DNA of 64,000 nt from Candidatus Saccharimonadota bacterium (GCA_017431725.1 JAFRKN010000014.1:1-64000); one strand, 5' to 3'. Shown: positions 51,350-59,794, counted from the first letter of the stretch. Notes: generated from the sequence alone by a model not told the origin. Translations and numbers: made by a program.

Positions 51350-51418
51350 TTTTACTCTTTTTGTTTAATTGTTAATATTTTTATATTTAGTCTGTGTATA
51401 ACTCTAACTCTGATTTTA

Positions 51419-51447
51419 AATATAATGCTTATTTTAAAAAAAGTCAA
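51419..51447 (-). promoter_or_regulatory. Promoter of the adhesin gene
   Basis: On the minus strand TTGACT (plus 51442-51447), 17 bp and TATATT (plus 51419-51424). The leader is about 63 nt, with AAAGAG near the ATG. Confidence 0.7.
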
Positions 51448-51518
51448 CATTTTTTTATGTTAATTTTAATAATAAAATTCCCTTATGGTTAGTTTTTCAC
51501 TTGTTCTTATTTTACCTC

Positions 51519-51547
51519 TTTACAATTCTTGAAAAATAGTCTAAAAT
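51519..51547 (+). promoter_or_regulatory. Promoter of tuf
   Basis: TTTACA (51519-51524), 17 bp, TAAAAT (51542-51547). Leader about 62 nt. Confidence 0.75.
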
Positions 51548-51560
51548 AGTATGGTAGAGT

Positions 51561-51590
51561 TTTGGAGCTGGTTTTTATTAGCGCTCCAAA
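51561..51590 (+). promoter_or_regulatory. Leader hairpin upstream of tuf
   Basis: TTTGGAGC (51561-51568) pairs with GCTCCAAA (51583-51590), a perfect 8-bp stem ahead of AAAGGAG. Confidence 0.6.
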
Positions 51591-51615
51591 CATTAATAAT
51601 ATAAAAGGAGAAAGA

Positions 51616-52800
51616 ATGGCAAATTTTGACCGTTCCAAGCCGCACATTAATGTCGGCACCATGGGTCATGTCGACCATGGGAAAACTACTTTAACGGCTG
51701 CGATTACGAGCGTTCTTGCGAAGAGGCTCCCTTCGGACGTTAATAAACCAGTCGCTTATGATCAAATCGATAACGCCCCTGAGGAAAAGGCGCGTGGTAT
51801 TACCATCGCTACTTCTCACCAGGAGTATGAATCCGAAAAGCGTCACTACGCCCACGTTGATATGCCGGGCCACGCTGACTACATTAAAAACATGATTACC
51901 GGCGCTGCACAGGTTGATGGTGCTATCCTCGTTGTTGCGGCAAACGATGGTCCATTACCACAGACCCGTGAGCATGTGCTTCTTGCTCACCAGGTAAACG
52001 TACCGAAGATTATTGTCTTCTTGAATAAGATGGATCTTGCGGATCCTGAACTCGTTGAACTCGTCGAAATGGACGTTCGCGAATTATTGAACAAATATGG
52101 TTTCGATGGCGATAATGCTCCTATTATCAAGGGTTCTGCTACTAAGGCTCTTGAGGGCGATAAAGAGAATGAAGACGCTATCATGGAACTCGTCAAGGCG
52201 ATGGACGAATACTTTGATATTCCAGAGCATGATCTTGATAAACCATTCCTGATGCCAATTGAGGATGTCTTCTCGATTAAAGGTCGTGGCACTGTCGCAA
52301 CTGGTCGTATCGAACAAGGTGTGGTCAAGTTGAACGACGAAGTTGAAATCGTTGGTCTTAAAGACACTCAGAAATCAGTTGTAACTGGTATTGAGGCCTT
52401 CCACAAGACTCTCGATCAAGGTCAAGCTGGCGATAACGCTGGGTTACTACTTCGTGGTATCGAGCGTGATCAAATTGAACGTGGGCAAGTGATTGCAAAA
52501 CCAGGTTCAATTACTCCACACACCGAATTTGAGGCACAAGTTTATATCCTTAAAAAAGAGGAGGGCGGACGCAACACACCATTTTCTAAGGGTTATAAGC
52601 CGCAATTCTACTTCCGCACTACGGATGTTACTGGTGAGGTTGAGCTCCCAGCTGACAAGGAAATTGTCATGCCTGGTGACCAAGTAACCTTTAAGGTTAA
52701 ACTCTTAGCTCCAGTTGCTATGAACGAGCAGGATCGCTTCGCTATCCGCGAAGGCGGTAAGACGGTTGGTTCTGGTGTGATTACTAAGGTTATCAAGTAA
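51616..52800 (+). CDS. tuf: Elongation factor Tu
   Basis: This GTPase (394 aa from the ATG at 51616, with AAAGGAG upstream) delivers aminoacyl-tRNA. It shows GHVDHGKT (18-25), [53 protein letters not shown] and [11 protein letters not shown]. The common DCPGH is DMPGH here. Codon use is more GC-rich than its neighbours, as expected for a highly expressed gene. A frame opening at 51562 runs through the leader hairpin and is rejected. Confidence 0.98.
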   Translation: MANFDRSKPHINVGTMGHVDHGKTTLTAAITSVLAKRLPSDVNKPVAYDQIDNAPEEKARGITIATSHQEYESEKRHYAHVDMPGHADYIKNMITGAAQVDGAILVVAANDGPLPQTREHVLLAHQVNVPKIIVFLNKMDLADPELVELVEMDVRELLNKYGFDGDNAPIIKGSATKALEGDKENEDAIMELVKAMDEYFDIPEHDLDKPFLMPIEDVFSIKGRGTVATGRIEQGVVKLNDEVEIVGLKDTQKSVVTGIEAFHKTLDQGQAGDNAGLLLRGIERDQIERGQVIAKPGSITPHTEFEAQVYILKKEEGGRNTPFSKGYKPQFYFRTTDVTGEVELPADKEIVMPGDQVTFKVKLLAPVAMNEQDRFAIREGGKTVGSGVITKVIK

Positions 52801-52815
52801 TATCGACTTGTTTAC

Positions 52816-52843
52816 AAAAAATCTCCCATTTGGGAGATTTTTT
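52816..52843 (+). terminator. Rho-independent terminator after tuf
   Basis: A 12-bp stem (AAAAAATCTCCC / GGGAGATTTTTT) with ATTT loop. Confidence 0.92.
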
Positions 52844-52873
52844 GTGTTAAAATATAAAACATAAGGAAAATAC

Positions 52874-53164
52874 GTGATAACGAAGAAAAATATTTATAAT
52901 TTAAGCGTTGAAGAGATGAGAAAATTACTCCGAGCTTTTTCTAAAACTTTATATGGGCGAACTGTCTTTTTCTTAGCTTATTTTGCACCGATGATGTCGT
53001 TTCTCGTCATGTTAGGGCTAGTTTTGGCAGAAATTATAGCTCCAAAAGAACAATTATTCTACCCAATTATGGGAACATTCTTCCTCTTTATTGGTCTCTT
53101 TATAGCTGGAAATATCTACTATTATAATGAATTAAGGATGTTTGCCGAAAAAACATTAAAATAG
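52874..53164 (+). CDS. Small two-helix membrane protein (96 aa)
   Basis: This unrecognised protein starts at GTG, with AAGGAA upstream. Two membrane helices (residues ~29-56 and ~63-83) are joined by a short loop, and both ends are basic. It may have its own TGTTAAAAT promoter between the tuf terminator and the start. No function can be assigned. Confidence 0.6.
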   Translation: MITKKNIYNLSVEEMRKLLRAFSKTLYGRTVFFLAYFAPMMSFLVMLGLVLAEIIAPKEQLFYPIMGTFFLFIGLFIAGNIYYYNELRMFAEKTLK

Positions 53165-53167
53165 TTT

Positions 53168-54037
53168 TTAATGTAGTTCTGGCATTTCGATTTTTTCTGA
53201 GGCGGGTTTTTCGAGCTCCTTAGGATGAGACAAGAAATATTGTAATAGGTCGGCGGATTTGGCAAAATAATAGCCATCAGCGATACGTTCATCAAAATTC
53301 ATGCCCCATTCACAAATTTTGCGAATTACTTTTTTGCCATCAATGATAATTTCTTCGTCTTTGATTTCGCCCATGGTGAGTAAGGAAGAAGAGTTGCCGA
53401 AGTCGGTAATGTTATGAAAAATCGCGCCACAGCCAATTGAACCAAGATTCGACACAATCATAGTACTATAATAAAGATTGTCTTCTGCGAGAGAAGCCGG
53501 AAGTAAACCTTTTTTATCGGCCCATTTTAAAGTTCCGACTAGGGGAACACGAATAAAATTTGGTAATCTTCCAAAAACATCAATAGCGGAGTTGGCGCCT
53601 TTTTTATTAACATCGTTGGAGCCTTCTTTGCGAAAACTATCGAGCTTTTCTCGTACTTTTTTGGCAATTTTGTAAATATCATCATTTTTTTCTATTGGTA
53701 TCATCACCATCATCTCTTCGGAGTGGTCGTCAAAATTAACTTTGGCAACGAATGATAAAACAATTTTGTCGTGCTCCCAAATATGACGATTGGCCACAAA
53801 ATAATTGAGTTTGGGGCGATTGTAAACTGTTTTACCAATGGCGGCAAGAAAAGCGTGGAAGTAGGTGAGATTTTCACCAGATTTTTTCTTTTTTTCAATA
53901 TAATCTGATAATTCAGTAAGATCCATTTTTTGGTTAATAAAAACATCACTTACGCTACGATTTGGTTTTAAATCGATGCTAATCTGTGCCATTCCTGTGA
54001 CATTTTTTACTCTTTTGGCTCCACCATATTTTTTCAT
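53168..54037 (-). CDS. 2-oxoacid dehydrogenase E2-type acyltransferase domain protein lacking catalytic His
   Basis: This ~289-residue protein has only the CAT/E2 catalytic fold: YFHAFLAAIGKTVYNRPKLNYFV, MMVMIPIEKNDDIYKIAKKVRE, STMIVSNLGSIGC, TMGEIKDEEIIIDGK and NFDERIADGYYFAK. The last normally reads DHRxxDG; here His is Glu (codon at 53288-53290), so the classical acyltransfer base is missing. No lipoyl or E1-binding domain is present. The ATG at 54037 is 5 nt after AGGAG; an upstream GTG abuts the AGGAG and is less likely. The role is unknown, perhaps a CoA or lipid acyl-binding protein. Confidence 0.8.
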   Translation of the reverse strand: MKKYGGAKRVKNVTGMAQISIDLKPNRSVSDVFINQKMDLTELSDYIEKKKKSGENLTYFHAFLAAIGKTVYNRPKLNYFVANRHIWEHDKIVLSFVAKVNFDDHSEEMMVMIPIEKNDDIYKIAKKVREKLDSFRKEGSNDVNKKGANSAIDVFGRLPNFIRVPLVGTLKWADKKGLLPASLAEDNLYYSTMIVSNLGSIGCGAIFHNITDFGNSSSLLTMGEIKDEEIIIDGKKVIRKICEWGMNFDERIADGYYFAKSADLLQYFLSHPKELEKPASEKIEMPELH

Positions 54038-54131
54038 TTTCACTCCTATTTTTTTAAATTATATCATATATAAAACCCTCTATATTTCACAATACCATTA
54101 ACTTAAGCTGCCTAGCTAGTAAATCTTGAGG

Positions 54132-54160
54132 TTGACTTTTAGCAAAATCTGTGATATAAT
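54132..54160 (+). promoter_or_regulatory. Promoter of rpsJ
   Basis: TTGACT (54132-54137), 17 bp, TATAAT (54155-54160) with TGA extension; leader ~68 nt. Confidence 0.85.
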
Positions 54161-54186
54161 GGTATTACGTTAATATTAATTATCAA

Positions 54187-54221
54187 TCCCGAAAAACTCG
54201 TGTCTTGAGAGGTTATCGGGG
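54187..54221 (+). promoter_or_regulatory. Leader hairpin upstream of rpsJ
   Basis: CCCGA (54188-54192) pairs with TCGGG (54216-54220), with one more wobble pair outside and ACTC/GAG inside. It precedes an AAAGGG ribosome site. Confidence 0.5.
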
Positions 54222-54234
54222 AAGAAAGGGTAAA

Positions 54235-54561
54235 ATGCCAGAAACTAAAAAAGATGAAGGACTAAAAATCCGTATTCGTTTGAAGGCCTATGATCACCGA
54301 GTGATTGACCAAAGTGCTAGACAAATTGTCGATACGGCAATTAGAACAGGAGCTACGATTAGTGGTCCGATTCCTTTGCCAACCAAAAAAAGTACTTTTA
54401 CAGTGGTAAAATCTCCACATGTTTATAAAACTGGTGGCGAAGCTTTTGAGATGAAAGTACATAAGCGTTTAATTGATATCTCTAACGCTAACCCAAAAAC
54501 GATCGAGAGCTTGCAAAATCTCTCACTCCCAGCTGGGGTTGATGCAGAAATAAAAATGTAA
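54235..54561 (+). CDS. rpsJ: 30S ribosomal protein uS10
   Basis: This ~108-residue protein contains [48 protein letters not shown] and [33 protein letters not shown], diagnostic of uS10/NusE, a ribosomal protein that also joins antitermination complexes. A TTG-initiated extension from 54205 runs through the leader hairpin and is rejected. It is not followed by the S10-operon genes (rplC etc.) but by a cell-wall operon. Confidence 0.96.
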   Translation: MPETKKDEGLKIRIRLKAYDHRVIDQSARQIVDTAIRTGATISGPIPLPTKKSTFTVVKSPHVYKTGGEAFEMKVHKRLIDISNANPKTIESLQNLSLPAGVDAEIKM

Positions 54562-54587
54562 TTATCAACTGTGCTATAATTACTAAT

Positions 54588-55859
54588 ATGAGCTTTAATA
54601 AGTTTAAGAAGCGTTTTTATTTCGTTGCAGCAAAATATTTTAGACATTTTGCAGACAGAGTTTTGAAACGATGGAACCCGCGCGTCATTGCTATTACTGG
54701 TTCGGCTGGCAAAACAACGATGCTAAACTTGGTTGAGCATGAAATGGGGAAAAAAGCCCATTATTCGCATGATGCTAACTCGGCATTTGGAATTTCTTTT
54801 GATTTGTTAGGTCTGAAAGGGATTCGAGGATCAAAAGTTAAATGGTTATATCTTTTGATGGCGGCACCTGTTAAATCAATTTTTAAAAACTACAAAGAAA
54901 AATTTTACGTCGTAGAAATTGACGGGGAGCGGCCACATGAAGCAGAGTTTTTAGCAGAGTGGTTAAAACCAGAGGTGACGATCTGGGTTTCGATTGGCAG
55001 ATCGCATGCAGTGCAATTTGAACATGAGGTAGAAAATGGTAGATTTGATAGTCTTGAGGAGGCAATTACGGCAGAATTTGCCACTTTGCCACAAAATACT
55101 AAAAAAATTGTCTATATTGATGCTGACTCAAAGGTGATGAGGTCTGCCACTAAAGGAATTACTGCTAAAGTGATCCCGATTAAGAAAAATGAAATCAAAA
55201 AATATGTAGTTTATCCCGATTCAACAGATTTTACTTATGGGGATACGACTTTTCATTTTAATCATCCTGAGCCAAAAGATATTGCTTTTCATCTTTTGGT
55301 TTTACAAGATTTAATGCGCTATTTAAAATTACCATTTAGAGCAGATTTTTCGGATATTCGGATGGCGCCGGGCAGAAGTTCTTATTTTAAAGGTCAAAAA
55401 GGAATCAATATTATCGATAGTAGTTATAATGCACATATTATTTCGATGGCTTCGATTTTGGATATGGCTGAAAGAATGCATGCCGAGCACAAGTGGCTAG
55501 TGATAGGAGATATCGTAGAACAGGGTTCAATTACGGGTGAAGAGCATAAGAAGTTGGCTAAATTAATCGCGGACGTAAATCCCGAGAAAGTCATTCTGGT
55601 GGGAAAAAGGACAAAAAAATGGACAGTGCCGGAACTGAAAAAAATGGGAATTTCGGCAGTAGCAACGCTTGACCCCAGAAAAGCTTTGGAATATATAGAA
55701 AATCACATTAGAGGAAATGAGACGCTGATTTTTAAAGGTAGTCATTATTTGGAATGGATTATAGAAAAATTATTAATAAATCCAAAAGATGCGAAAAAAC
55801 TCTGCAGAAGAGAAAAAGCAGCAGTGAAGAGGCGTCAAAGTTGGGGGCTAGATTCATGA
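54588..55859 (+). CDS. Mur ligase family protein (MurF-like)
   Basis: This 423-residue ATP-dependent ligase has the P-loop AITGSAGKTT (residues ~34-43), the SAFGISFDLLGL and VVEIDGERPHEAEF regions, and MAPGRSSYFKGQKGINIIDSSYNAH, which resembles the MurF GRM..DDSYNANP motif. A C-terminal domain with LVIGDIVEQGSITGEEH follows. The usual ~80-residue UDP-sugar-binding N-domain is replaced by a short basic helix, so it may act on a substrate other than UDP-MurNAc-peptide. TATAAT (54575-54580) is 7 nt before the ATG. It leads a five-gene operon. Confidence 0.8.
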   Translation: MSFNKFKKRFYFVAAKYFRHFADRVLKRWNPRVIAITGSAGKTTMLNLVEHEMGKKAHYSHDANSAFGISFDLLGLKGIRGSKVKWLYLLMAAPVKSIFKNYKEKFYVVEIDGERPHEAEFLAEWLKPEVTIWVSIGRSHAVQFEHEVENGRFDSLEEAITAEFATLPQNTKKIVYIDADSKVMRSATKGITAKVIPIKKNEIKKYVVYPDSTDFTYGDTTFHFNHPEPKDIAFHLLVLQDLMRYLKLPFRADFSDIRMAPGRSSYFKGQKGINIIDSSYNAHIISMASILDMAERMHAEHKWLVIGDIVEQGSITGEEHKKLAKLIADVNPEKVILVGKRTKKWTVPELKKMGISAVATLDPRKALEYIENHIRGNETLIFKGSHYLEWIIEKLLINPKDAKKLCRREKAAVKRRQSWGLDS

Positions 55860-55874
55860 AAAAAGGAGGGCAAA

Positions 55875-56555
55875 ATGGCTGATTTATATATAATTCATGG
55901 TTGGACCTACACAATAGAGCCTTGGCGGGAAACCTTGGCTTTGATACGAGAAGCCGGATTAAGCGTAAAGATGTTATGCGTGCCGGGATTGACAGAGCCA
56001 TCAAACAAAGTTTTTACGATTGAAGATTATGTAAAATGGGCAGATAAAAATATCCCGGATGGGGCGATAGCTTTAGGACATTCTAACGGAGGAAGAATTT
56101 TATTAAATTTGTGCGCAAAAAAACCAGACAAATTAAAATATCTGATTTTACTTGATGCAGCGGGGGTGTATGAACCATCAGTAAAGAAAAAAGTAGTTGA
56201 AGGATTGGCAAAAATGGGGAAGCCTTTAAAAAAGGTTCCTCTAATAGATAAAATTTTTCATAAAATTACAGGGTCAACAGATTATTCAAAGGCGCCAGAA
56301 AACATGAAAAAGACTCTAACTAATATGTTGGAGTCGGATAAGAATTTAAATTATAAAGATATCACAACAAAAACTTTTATTCTTTGGGGCAAAAAAGACA
56401 CGACAACGCCGCCGCGTCAAGCTACAACAATGTACGAAAAGTTGCCAAATGCAGAGTTAAAATTTTATGCTAATTGGACCCATGCCCCCTATATTTCTAA
56501 TCCAGATGAATTATCACGAGCATTAGTCACTTTAATCAAAAGGATAAAGGCGTGA
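55875..56555 (+). CDS. Alpha/beta hydrolase
   Basis: This 226-residue protein has the oxyanion segment LYIIHGWT, the nucleophile elbow GHSNGG (Ser ~residue 69), the acid region LWGKKDTTTPP and the catalytic His in NWTHAPY. The substrate is unknown. AAAGGAGGG precedes the ATG. Its stop overlaps the next start (GTGA), placing it inside the cell-wall operon, where a peptidase or esterase role is possible (inference). Confidence 0.85.
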   Translation: MADLYIIHGWTYTIEPWRETLALIREAGLSVKMLCVPGLTEPSNKVFTIEDYVKWADKNIPDGAIALGHSNGGRILLNLCAKKPDKLKYLILLDAAGVYEPSVKKKVVEGLAKMGKPLKKVPLIDKIFHKITGSTDYSKAPENMKKTLTNMLESDKNLNYKDITTKTFILWGKKDTTTPPRQATTMYEKLPNAELKFYANWTHAPYISNPDELSRALVTLIKRIKA

Positions 56556-57733
56556 GACACTACTTTTTAGGAGCGGCAGCAAATTATTCAAGAAAACAAA
56601 GATTGTTGCATACTTTTACAATTGGTAGAAAAAAAGATTGTAGCGCTTTGAAAGATTTTTTGTTAAAAAAATATTCTGGGAATGAGGTATTTTTAACCAA
56701 AAATGGGCGCTCGGCTTTGGCGTTAGCTTTGAAGGCAAATTTCGACAAAGGTGATGGGATTATTGTGAATGGGTTTACTTGTTATGCGGTATATGAGGCG
56801 ATTCGAGCCGCTGGGATGGTACCAATATTCACCGATATTGATAAAAGTAGTTTAAATTTTAATAATGAAACTTTGAGTATGATTCTTGCGACAGCGTGTC
56901 CTTCGGACAATAGCCCCCAAGCCACTCAGGTTAAATCTTCAAATTCCGTAGAATGTTTCACCGCGAAGGCCATACCCAAAGGTATTATTATTCAGAATTC
57001 TTTTGGGAATGCGGTGGATATTGAGGCGATAGAGAGACTAACGAAGAAGTATGGACTGACAATTATTGAGGATTTGGCGCATTCAGCGGGGGTGAAATAT
57101 GCTGATGGGAGAGAAGTAGGAACGGTTGGAGCAGCAACGATGTTGTCATTTGGGAAAGATAAGGCAATTGATACAATTTCTGGTGGAGCGGTAGTTTTTC
57201 GTCACCCCTGTAAAAATAAAGTTGAAGCGCCTAGCAAAATTCCGAAATTATCTGATCATCTGAGAGCGAGGTTTTACCCTTTGTTTGGAGCGATTTCAAG
57301 AGGATTATCTTATGTTTATTTAGGTGGAGTTTGGATGCGGATGCTAATAAAAATGCGTTGGGTAGAAAAATCAGCCGATAACAAGTTGGATTTGGAGCGA
57401 AAAATCAGCAAGTTTGAAGCGAAATTAGCATTAAAACAACTAAAAAACTTGAAAAAAGCGGGGGAAGGGAAAATAAGAGAGTTTTATCTGGTAAATAATA
57501 GAGAAGAATTACTGGCTAAATTAAAAAAGGCGGGTTATTATTTTGACGGATTTTGGTATGAAAAGCCCGTTTCGCCGGAAAGATATTATAAGAGGGTGCA
57601 TTTCCCGGAAGAAGCCTGCCCGACAGCGGTTGAAATTTCGAAAAAAATTATTAATTTTCCGACATACTATAAAAAACAAGATTTAAAAAAAGCTTATGAA
57701 ATATTGAAGGATTATGAGGAGTCGTTTAAATGA
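56552..57733 (+). CDS. DegT/DnrJ/EryC1-type PLP-dependent aminotransferase-like protein
   Basis: This 393-residue PLP enzyme starts at GTG overlapping the hydrolase stop. It has LTKNGRSALALALKA, GDGIIVNGFTCYAVYEAIRAAGMVPIFTDID, IIEDLAHSAG (PLP Asp) and LSFGKDKAIDTISGG with the Schiff-base Lys. The family usually transaminates nucleotide sugars; here it sits with Mur-ligase and FemAB genes. A Cys/Pro/Ser-rich insertion around 56871-56981 (residues ~107-143) is encoded by an imperfect palindrome and breaks a normally continuous strand-helix region. Confidence 0.8.
   Translation: MRHYFLGAAANYSRKQRLLHTFTIGRKKDCSALKDFLLKKYSGNEVFLTKNGRSALALALKANFDKGDGIIVNGFTCYAVYEAIRAAGMVPIFTDIDKSSLNFNNETLSMILATACPSDNSPQATQVKSSNSVECFTAKAIPKGIIIQNSFGNAVDIEAIERLTKKYGLTIIEDLAHSAGVKYADGREVGTVGAATMLSFGKDKAIDTISGGAVVFRHPCKNKVEAPSKIPKLSDHLRARFYPLFGAISRGLSYVYLGGVWMRMLIKMRWVEKSADNKLDLERKISKFEAKLALKQLKNLKKAGEGKIREFYLVNNREELLAKLKKAGYYFDGFWYEKPVSPERYYKRVHFPEEACPTAVEISKKIINFPTYYKKQDLKKAYEILKDYEESFK
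56871..56981. repeat. In-frame palindromic insertion in the PLP-enzyme gene (~111 bp)
   Basis: CTTTGAGTATG.. at 56871 and ..CATACCCAAAG ending at 56981 are inverted copies with a few mismatches, continuing inward for ~25 nt (CTTgCG against CGCGAAG). The encoded ACPSDNSPQATQVKS segment does not fit the family. Confidence 0.55.
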
Positions 57734-58704
57734 AGTGGAATGAAGTCGTAAAGAAGTTTCCAGAGGCAAATTTTTTGCAAGCTCCAGCCTATGGAAAAAT
57801 GAATGAACTTTTGGGGTTCAAGGTGATTACGGAAGACTTTGACGAAAATGGATGGGTTTTGATGATTATCCGAGATGCAAAGAGAGGAAGATATTTAGAA
57901 ATTCCGTGCGGTCCTCTCATTAATTGGGAAGATAAAAAAATAATTAAAGCAGTTTTTGCAAGAATTGCAGAAGTCGCCAAAAAGGAAAAATGCGTGTTTG
58001 TACGATTAAGACCGCAACTAATGGCTAATGAAAAAAATTTGAAGCTTTTAGAATCTTTAGGGCTAAAAAAATCACCGATGCATCTTGCGGCAGAACACAC
58101 AGTAATGATTGATTTATTAAAAAGCGAAGAAGATCTTTTGAAAAATATGCGTCGACAAACAAGATACGAAGTGCGGCGAGCGGAAAAATTAGGCATAAAG
58201 GTCAGAAAAGATTGTTCGAGAGAAATTTTTGATGAGTTCCACCAAGAGCAAGTAAAAACCGCGAAAAGACAAAATTTTATTCCGCCAGATTTAAAAACTT
58301 TATTAGCAGAACGGGAAGCCTTTGGGAATAACATTGAGGTTTATGTAGCTGAAACTGCTGAAAACCAAAAAATTGCTTATGGCTTAATTATTAAAGATGG
58401 GCGCGAGGGGGATTATTATGAGGCGGCCTCAACTGAATTAAATCGTAAATTACCTGGTGCTTATGCATTACTTTGGCGGGCGATGAGAGATTTAAAAGAA
58501 GAAGGCTATGAAAGGTTTAACCTTTGGGGAATTGCGCCGGCGGGACAGCCGAATCATCGTTATGCCGGAGTAACGACCTTTAAAACTGGGTTTGGGGGTG
58601 AAATAGTTGAATATGTACCAGCGCACGATTTAGTTATCTCTAAACCAAAATATTTGAAAAATTTAATAGTTGAGACAGCCAGAAAGAAAAGGAGACATTT
58701 ATGA
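57730..58704 (+). CDS. FemAB-like peptidoglycan bridge aminoacyltransferase (1)
   Basis: This 324-residue protein has the tandem GNAT-like FemABX fold: ANFLQAPAYGKMNELLGF, RGRYLEIPCGPLINWED, LLKNMRRQTRYEVRRAEKLGI, PGAYALLWRAMRDLKEEGYERFNLWGI, and GVTTFKTGFGGEIVEY. FemABX enzymes add amino acids from aminoacyl-tRNA to the lipid II stem peptide. The start overlaps the preceding stop as ATGA. It shares ~40% by-eye similarity with the next gene, suggesting a tandem duplication. Confidence 0.88.
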   Translation: MKWNEVVKKFPEANFLQAPAYGKMNELLGFKVITEDFDENGWVLMIIRDAKRGRYLEIPCGPLINWEDKKIIKAVFARIAEVAKKEKCVFVRLRPQLMANEKNLKLLESLGLKKSPMHLAAEHTVMIDLLKSEEDLLKNMRRQTRYEVRRAEKLGIKVRKDCSREIFDEFHQEQVKTAKRQNFIPPDLKTLLAEREAFGNNIEVYVAETAENQKIAYGLIIKDGREGDYYEAASTELNRKLPGAYALLWRAMRDLKEEGYERFNLWGIAPAGQPNHRYAGVTTFKTGFGGEIVEYVPAHDLVISKPKYLKNLIVETARKKRRHL

Positions 58705-59714
58705 TTACCGAGGCGGAAAACCGTGCAGATTGGGATGAATTTATTAAATCACATTTAGAAGCAAATTTTTTGCAATCGTGGGATTTTTATGAATTTCACA
58801 AAGCACGAGGAAAACAGATTGTGCGACGGATATTAACTCGGGACGGGAAGATTATAGCAGCTTATGCCGGAGTGGTAGAAACAGCCAAAAGAGGGACCTA
58901 TCTTGCTATAGCGGGTGGTCCGATTTTAGATTGGAAAAATGAAAAGATTGTACAAGAAGTTTTTACGGATATAAAAGAAGTGGGGAAGCGTAAAAAATGT
59001 GCATTTGTAAGAGTACGGCCACAACTCCCTTTGTCGGATGAGTCTTTAAAATTGATGCGAATTCTTGGACTAGTGAAAGCGCCAATGTATCTATCGGTAG
59101 AATACGCGGGGATTTTAGATTTAAAAAAATCTGAAGAAGAAATTTTGGCAGGAGCGTCACAAGGGTTCCGGAGAAAATTGAGAAAAGCTGAAAAAAATGA
59201 AATCGAAATTACAGCTGAAACTAGCAATGAAGCAATTAAAGAATTCTGCAGGCTAGAAAAATTGCACGCCGAGAGGCAAAAATACGTAGCTTTTTCAGCT
59301 GCATTTTTGACTAAACAATTTGAAGCCTTTCGAGAAAATGATGAAGTGATTATTTACACGGCACGGAAAGACGGGGAAACTTTGGCGCAAAATTTCATAA
59401 TTTTTTACGGGCCAGAGGCAAGTTATCACTATGGCGTGTCGTCGGAGCTTGGGACTAAATATTCAGCGGCGCCACTACTTCATTTAAAGGCGATGGAAGA
59501 AGCAAGACAGAGGGGTTGTATTAGATATAATTTGTGGGGAATTGTTGAAACAAACGAAACTTCACACCGCTTTTATGGCGTAAGCGAATTTAAGCGCTCA
59601 TTTGGATGTGAGGAACTAAAATACACCCCTGCGCACGATTTAATTTTAAATCCGTTGAAATATCAGGTGACAAAACTAGTAGAAAAAGCGAGAAAAAAAG
59701 TCCGCCACGTTTGA
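58701..59714 (+). CDS. FemAB-like peptidoglycan bridge aminoacyltransferase (2)
   Basis: This 337-residue paralogue of the preceding gene has ANFLQSWDFYEFHKARGKQIV, RGTYLAIAGGPILDWKNEK, AGASQGFRRKLRKAEKNEI, AAPLLHLKAMEEARQRGCIRYNLWGIV and GVSEFKRSFGCEELKYTPAHDL. It overlaps gene 1 as ATGA. Two copies with different substrate loops suggest that two residues are added in turn, as in FemA and FemB of Staphylococcus (inference). It ends the operon. Confidence 0.88.
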   Translation: MITEAENRADWDEFIKSHLEANFLQSWDFYEFHKARGKQIVRRILTRDGKIIAAYAGVVETAKRGTYLAIAGGPILDWKNEKIVQEVFTDIKEVGKRKKCAFVRVRPQLPLSDESLKLMRILGLVKAPMYLSVEYAGILDLKKSEEEILAGASQGFRRKLRKAEKNEIEITAETSNEAIKEFCRLEKLHAERQKYVAFSAAFLTKQFEAFRENDEVIIYTARKDGETLAQNFIIFYGPEASYHYGVSSELGTKYSAAPLLHLKAMEEARQRGCIRYNLWGIVETNETSHRFYGVSEFKRSFGCEELKYTPAHDLILNPLKYQVTKLVEKARKKVRHV

Positions 59715-59728
59715 CGGCATATATTTTT

Positions 59729-59757
59729 ATTATATCACAGATTGCTAAAAATGTCAA
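59729..59757 (-). promoter_or_regulatory. Consensus promoter antisense to FemAB-like gene
   Basis: On the minus strand TTGACA (plus 59752-59757), 17 bp and TATAAT (plus 59729-59734) with TGA extension. The predicted start (~59722) lies 8 nt past the FemAB-like stop, pointing into that gene; no minus-strand gene follows. Confidence 0.6.
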
Positions 59758-59794
59758 GATATGCTAAAATAAGCATAAGTAATAAAGGAAAAAT

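Noticed and set aside
51562-51615. N-terminal extension of EF-Tu
   Set aside because: It covers the leader hairpin and SD; EF-Tu proteins begin with the M-A-n-F/K start found at 51616.
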